DNA of 64,000 nt from the NCBI RefSeq assembly GCF_017311575.1, contig NZ_JAFFQY010000011.1, positions 1-64,000 on the forward strand, written 5' to 3'. The notes below the pieces were generated by a model. The model was not told where the DNA came from, ran no database searches, and saw nothing but the letters and a program-made list of their open reading frames with translations. The DNA comes from Roseococcus thiosulfatophilus. GTDB taxonomy: Bacteria > Pseudomonadota > Alphaproteobacteria > Acetobacterales > Acetobacteraceae. Every line of letters begins with the position of its first letter. Within the stretch, counting starts at the first letter, position 1. Position numbers and translations under genes: made by a program. Of the stretch, positions 62,030 through 64,000 are shown piece after piece.

Positions 62030-62736
62030 GCGGCACTCGCGACGCCGCGGCGGCCCGCCTGGGCTTCCGCGGTCTGCAGATGCTCCGCCGCGTCGTTGCG
62101 GAGGCGCTGGGCCGTGCTCTCGGGGCAGCGCACGCTCTGGAAGAGGTCGCTGCCCGGGTTCGTCACCTCGAGCTTGGCGCGCACGCGGCAGACCAGGCCG
62201 CGGGTGTTGCCCCGGCTCGCGCCATGCCAGCGGCGCAGCGCCTCGGTCCAGGAACCATTGTTCTCGCGTGCCCAGCGCGCCAGGATCCCGCCGGCCCAGT
62301 CGGCGGCGGTGAAGGGGTCCAGCGGCCAGTCCTCGCCGCGCGCATGGACGCGGGCGTTCACCTGCATGCAGCCGGCCATCACGCTGCCCCGCGCCTGGCG
62401 GAGCAGGCGGCGCGCGTCATCGAGGTCCGAAGGGTAGTGCGGCGTGCCGCCGATGGAGAGGGCATGGGCGTGCAGCCCGCTCTCCGAAAGGGCGATGGCG
62501 GTCAGCAGCCCGCGGGGCAGGCCATGGATGTCCTCGGCCCGGCGGGTGGCGAGCAGGCAGGCCGCCCGGGGGCCGCGCGTGGCACCCCGGAAATTGGGAT
62601 CGAAGGCCGGCAGCAACTCCTGCGGGGCGTCGCGCATGCGCGGCTGATCCGCCCGCGCACTACTTGGCGCGACAGAAAAGCCGACCGCGAGGACGCAGCC
62701 AGCAAGTATTCCGAAAGCAAAGCGCTTGTACGCCAT
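62017..62736 (-). CDS. Lytic transglycosylase-like secreted protein (SLT fold)
   Basis: The product has 239 residues. MAYKRFAFGILAGCVLAVGF is a signal sequence ending near ARAD. LTAIALSESGLHAHALSIGG gives catalytic E85, and SVMAGCMQVNARVHA plus WARENNGSWTEALRRWHGAS fit the SLT fold. It would cut glycan strands in the periplasm, for cell-wall remodelling or assembly of an envelope-spanning machine. No such machine is encoded here. Earlier in-frame starts are unsupported. Confidence 0.85.
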   Translation of the reverse strand: MAYKRFAFGILAGCVLAVGFSVAPSSARADQPRMRDAPQELLPAFDPNFRGATRGPRAACLLATRRAEDIHGLPRGLLTAIALSESGLHAHALSIGGTPHYPSDLDDARRLLRQARGSVMAGCMQVNARVHARGEDWPLDPFTAADWAGGILARWARENNGSWTEALRRWHGASRGNTRGLVCRVRAKLEVTNPGSDLFQSVRCPESTAQRLRNDAAEHLQTAEAQAGRRGVASAAAGL

Positions 62737-62895
62737 GCGGGGGCCCCGGGGTACGCGCCGATCCGGCGCCGCCGCGGGAAGGTGATGCCCGTCCAACATG
62801 AAACAGCGCGTAGCATGCTGTGACGCGAAAGGGCAACCCAAGTGGTTTTCCTGATGCCAGGACTGCCCCATCTGACGGAGAAGGAGGGGATATTC

Positions 62896-63873
62896 ATGCC
62901 CAATTCCCGCCGCATTCTGCTCACGGCTGCCACTTTTGGTTTTGTGCCTTTGGCGGCGCGCGCCCAGCCCGCACCGGTGCGCCTCATCGCGCCCTTCTCG
63001 GAAGGCGGCGTGGCGGACATCGCCGCCCGCCGCTTCGCCCGTCACGCCACGCGGCACATGGGCGCCGGGGCGCCACCACTGCGCGTTGAGAACATGCCCG
63101 GCGCCTCGGGCGCGCTGGGCACCGCCGCCGTCGCGCGCGCGGCACCCGATGGCGAGACGCTGCTGCTGGCGCGCGTCGCCTCCTCCGCCATCCTGCCCGC
63201 CACCGATCCGCGCACCGGCTATGGCGTGGATGACTTCACCTGGCTCGGCCTGCTGGATGCCAACCCCTTCGTCATTGCCGTGCCGGCGGGCGCGCCCTTC
63301 GCGGACCTTCCCGCGCTGCTGGCCAGGCTGCACGACACGGTCCAGCCGCCGCTGCGCTTCGCCACCAGCGGGCCCGCCACCCTGCTCGACCTCGGCATCC
63401 GCAAGATGTTCGTCCTCGCCGGCCTGCCCATTGACGCGGCGGAGGCCGTGGCGACGCGTGGCGGGGGCGAGGCGGTGGCGGCCCTGCTGTCCGGCGAGGC
63501 GGATTTCCTGGGCGGCAACCTCGGCGACATGATGGAGGCCATCCGCGCGCGGCGCGTGCGGCCGCTCGCCATTGCGGGCACGGCGCGGCTGCCTTTGCTG
63601 CCGGACGTGCCCAGCACCGCCGAGGCGGGGCTGCCGGACATGGCCTACCTGTCGGGCTGGAGCGCCATCGCCGCGCCCGCCGGCCTGCCGGACGACCTGA
63701 CCCGCCACTGGGAAGGCGTGATCCAGCGCACCGGCGCCGACCCGCGCTGGATCCGCGAGACCGAGGCCGAGGGCAGCCGCCCCCTCGTCACCGATGGCGC
63801 GGGTGCCAGGGCGCATGTGCTGGCGCAGATCGCCCTCTACCGCGACATCGCGCGGCGGCTCGGCCTGGGCTGA
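62896..63873 (+). CDS. Bug-family TTT receptor
   Basis: Exported receptor of 325 residues. MPNSRRILLTAATFGFVPLA is the signal, ending ARAQ. PAPVRLIAPFSEGGVADIAA starts the mature domain, VENMPGASGALGTAAVARAA follows, and the pocket segment (DLGIRKMFVLAGLPIDAAEA) departs from the usual VPYRG form. The ATG has GAAGGAGGGG. It is divergent from the lytic transglycosylase (159 bp). The last 127 bp of the window after it contain no supported gene. Sixth Bug protein here, and the most diverged. Confidence 0.9.
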   Translation: MPNSRRILLTAATFGFVPLAARAQPAPVRLIAPFSEGGVADIAARRFARHATRHMGAGAPPLRVENMPGASGALGTAAVARAAPDGETLLLARVASSAILPATDPRTGYGVDDFTWLGLLDANPFVIAVPAGAPFADLPALLARLHDTVQPPLRFATSGPATLLDLGIRKMFVLAGLPIDAAEAVATRGGGEAVAALLSGEADFLGGNLGDMMEAIRARRVRPLAIAGTARLPLLPDVPSTAEAGLPDMAYLSGWSAIAAPAGLPDDLTRHWEGVIQRTGADPRWIRETEAEGSRPLVTDGAGARAHVLAQIALYRDIARRLGLG

Positions 63874-64000
63874 GGGCAGCCTCCGAAAACCTGCCCCATT
63901 TCACCGGCCATGCGGTTGACGGATCGCGGCGCGGGGGCAACCCTCTGGCCGCGATGATCGCTCGCGGCATGAATGCTGACGCCGATCCCGGGGGAGTTGA

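Noticed and set aside
63788-63970. A 60-codon open frame on minus after the last Bug gene
   Set aside because: Overlaps the end of the Bug gene, Arg/Pro/Ala-rich, no ribosome site or motif.
63954-64000. A possible gene start (ATG at 63954 or 63969) running off the end
   Set aside because: Open for only about 15 codons, with no clear ribosome site, so it cannot be judged from this window.

Overview
The window is GC-rich (about 70 percent by eye), gene-dense DNA with short gaps, many 1-8 bp start/stop overlaps and no tRNA, rRNA, transposase, integrase or phage gene. The gene content suggests an alphaproteobacterium, most likely of the Acetobacteraceae (Roseomonas-like). The pointers are six Bug-type tripartite tricarboxylate transporter (TTT) binding proteins without membrane partners, several acyl-CoA dehydrogenases and short-chain dehydrogenases (SDRs), an NrdAB pair whose NrdA has no ATP cone, and intergenic palindromes. 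The taxonomic placement is inference.

Layout. 0-3.7 kb (minus): an NMT1-type binding protein followed by leuC-leuD-leuB, with leuB cut by the window edge. 3.7-17.8 kb (mostly plus): an acyl-CoA catabolic block with an ACAD11/LvaC-like dehydrogenase overlapping a kinase fused to a DUF6285 domain, an alpha-methylacyl-CoA racemase, a second acyl-CoA dehydrogenase, twin Bug receptors, a dienoyl-CoA reductase-like SDR, a divergent acyl-CoA synthetase, an HSD10-like SDR and an IlvD/Edd dehydratase. This resembles the 4-hydroxyacyl-CoA (levulinate, lva) pathway with LvaA and LvaB fused. 17.8-28.2 kb (mostly minus): hydantoinase/oxoprolinase A and B with an SDR, a D-2-hydroxyacid dehydrogenase, nitronate monooxygenase, Bug receptor, acyl-CoA dehydrogenase and a Na/Pi-cotransporter-like protein.

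28.4-38.1 kb is a chemosensory cluster merged with a partner switch. RsbW-like kinase, STAS protein, CheR, double CheW, CheB, a degenerate-Hpt/receiver protein and CheA lie on plus. Facing them on minus are a chemoreceptor, a receiver-PP2C phosphatase and a ribosome hibernation factor. No flagellar gene is present, so the output is probably sigma-factor activity or stress physiology rather than swimming. This is the best candidate in the window for an undescribed system.

38.2-48.4 kb: a racemase-family protein, two CBS-BON proteins, a Bug receptor behind a good sigma54-type promoter match, a VOC protein, a creatininase-family amidohydrolase, an SDR/DUF6134/iron-sulfur photolyase operon, SixA, a CHAD protein that lacks a standard start codon, and a secreted nuclease. 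48.4-53.6 kb: a tandem repeat and a hairpin-rich leader precede nrdA, the nrdA-nrdB gap consists of paired palindromes, and a SCO copper protein and a Bcp peroxiredoxin follow. 53.6-64 kb: a second racemase-family protein, an MFS transporter, the queuosine genes queA-tgt-queF, an amidase with an AtzG-like small partner, a thiamine-diphosphate enzyme, a lytic transglycosylase and a last Bug receptor.

A REP-like palindrome family (GATTCACC...GGATCAGG) occurs at 23.5, 38.15, 38.97 and three times in tandem at 48.4-48.6 kb.
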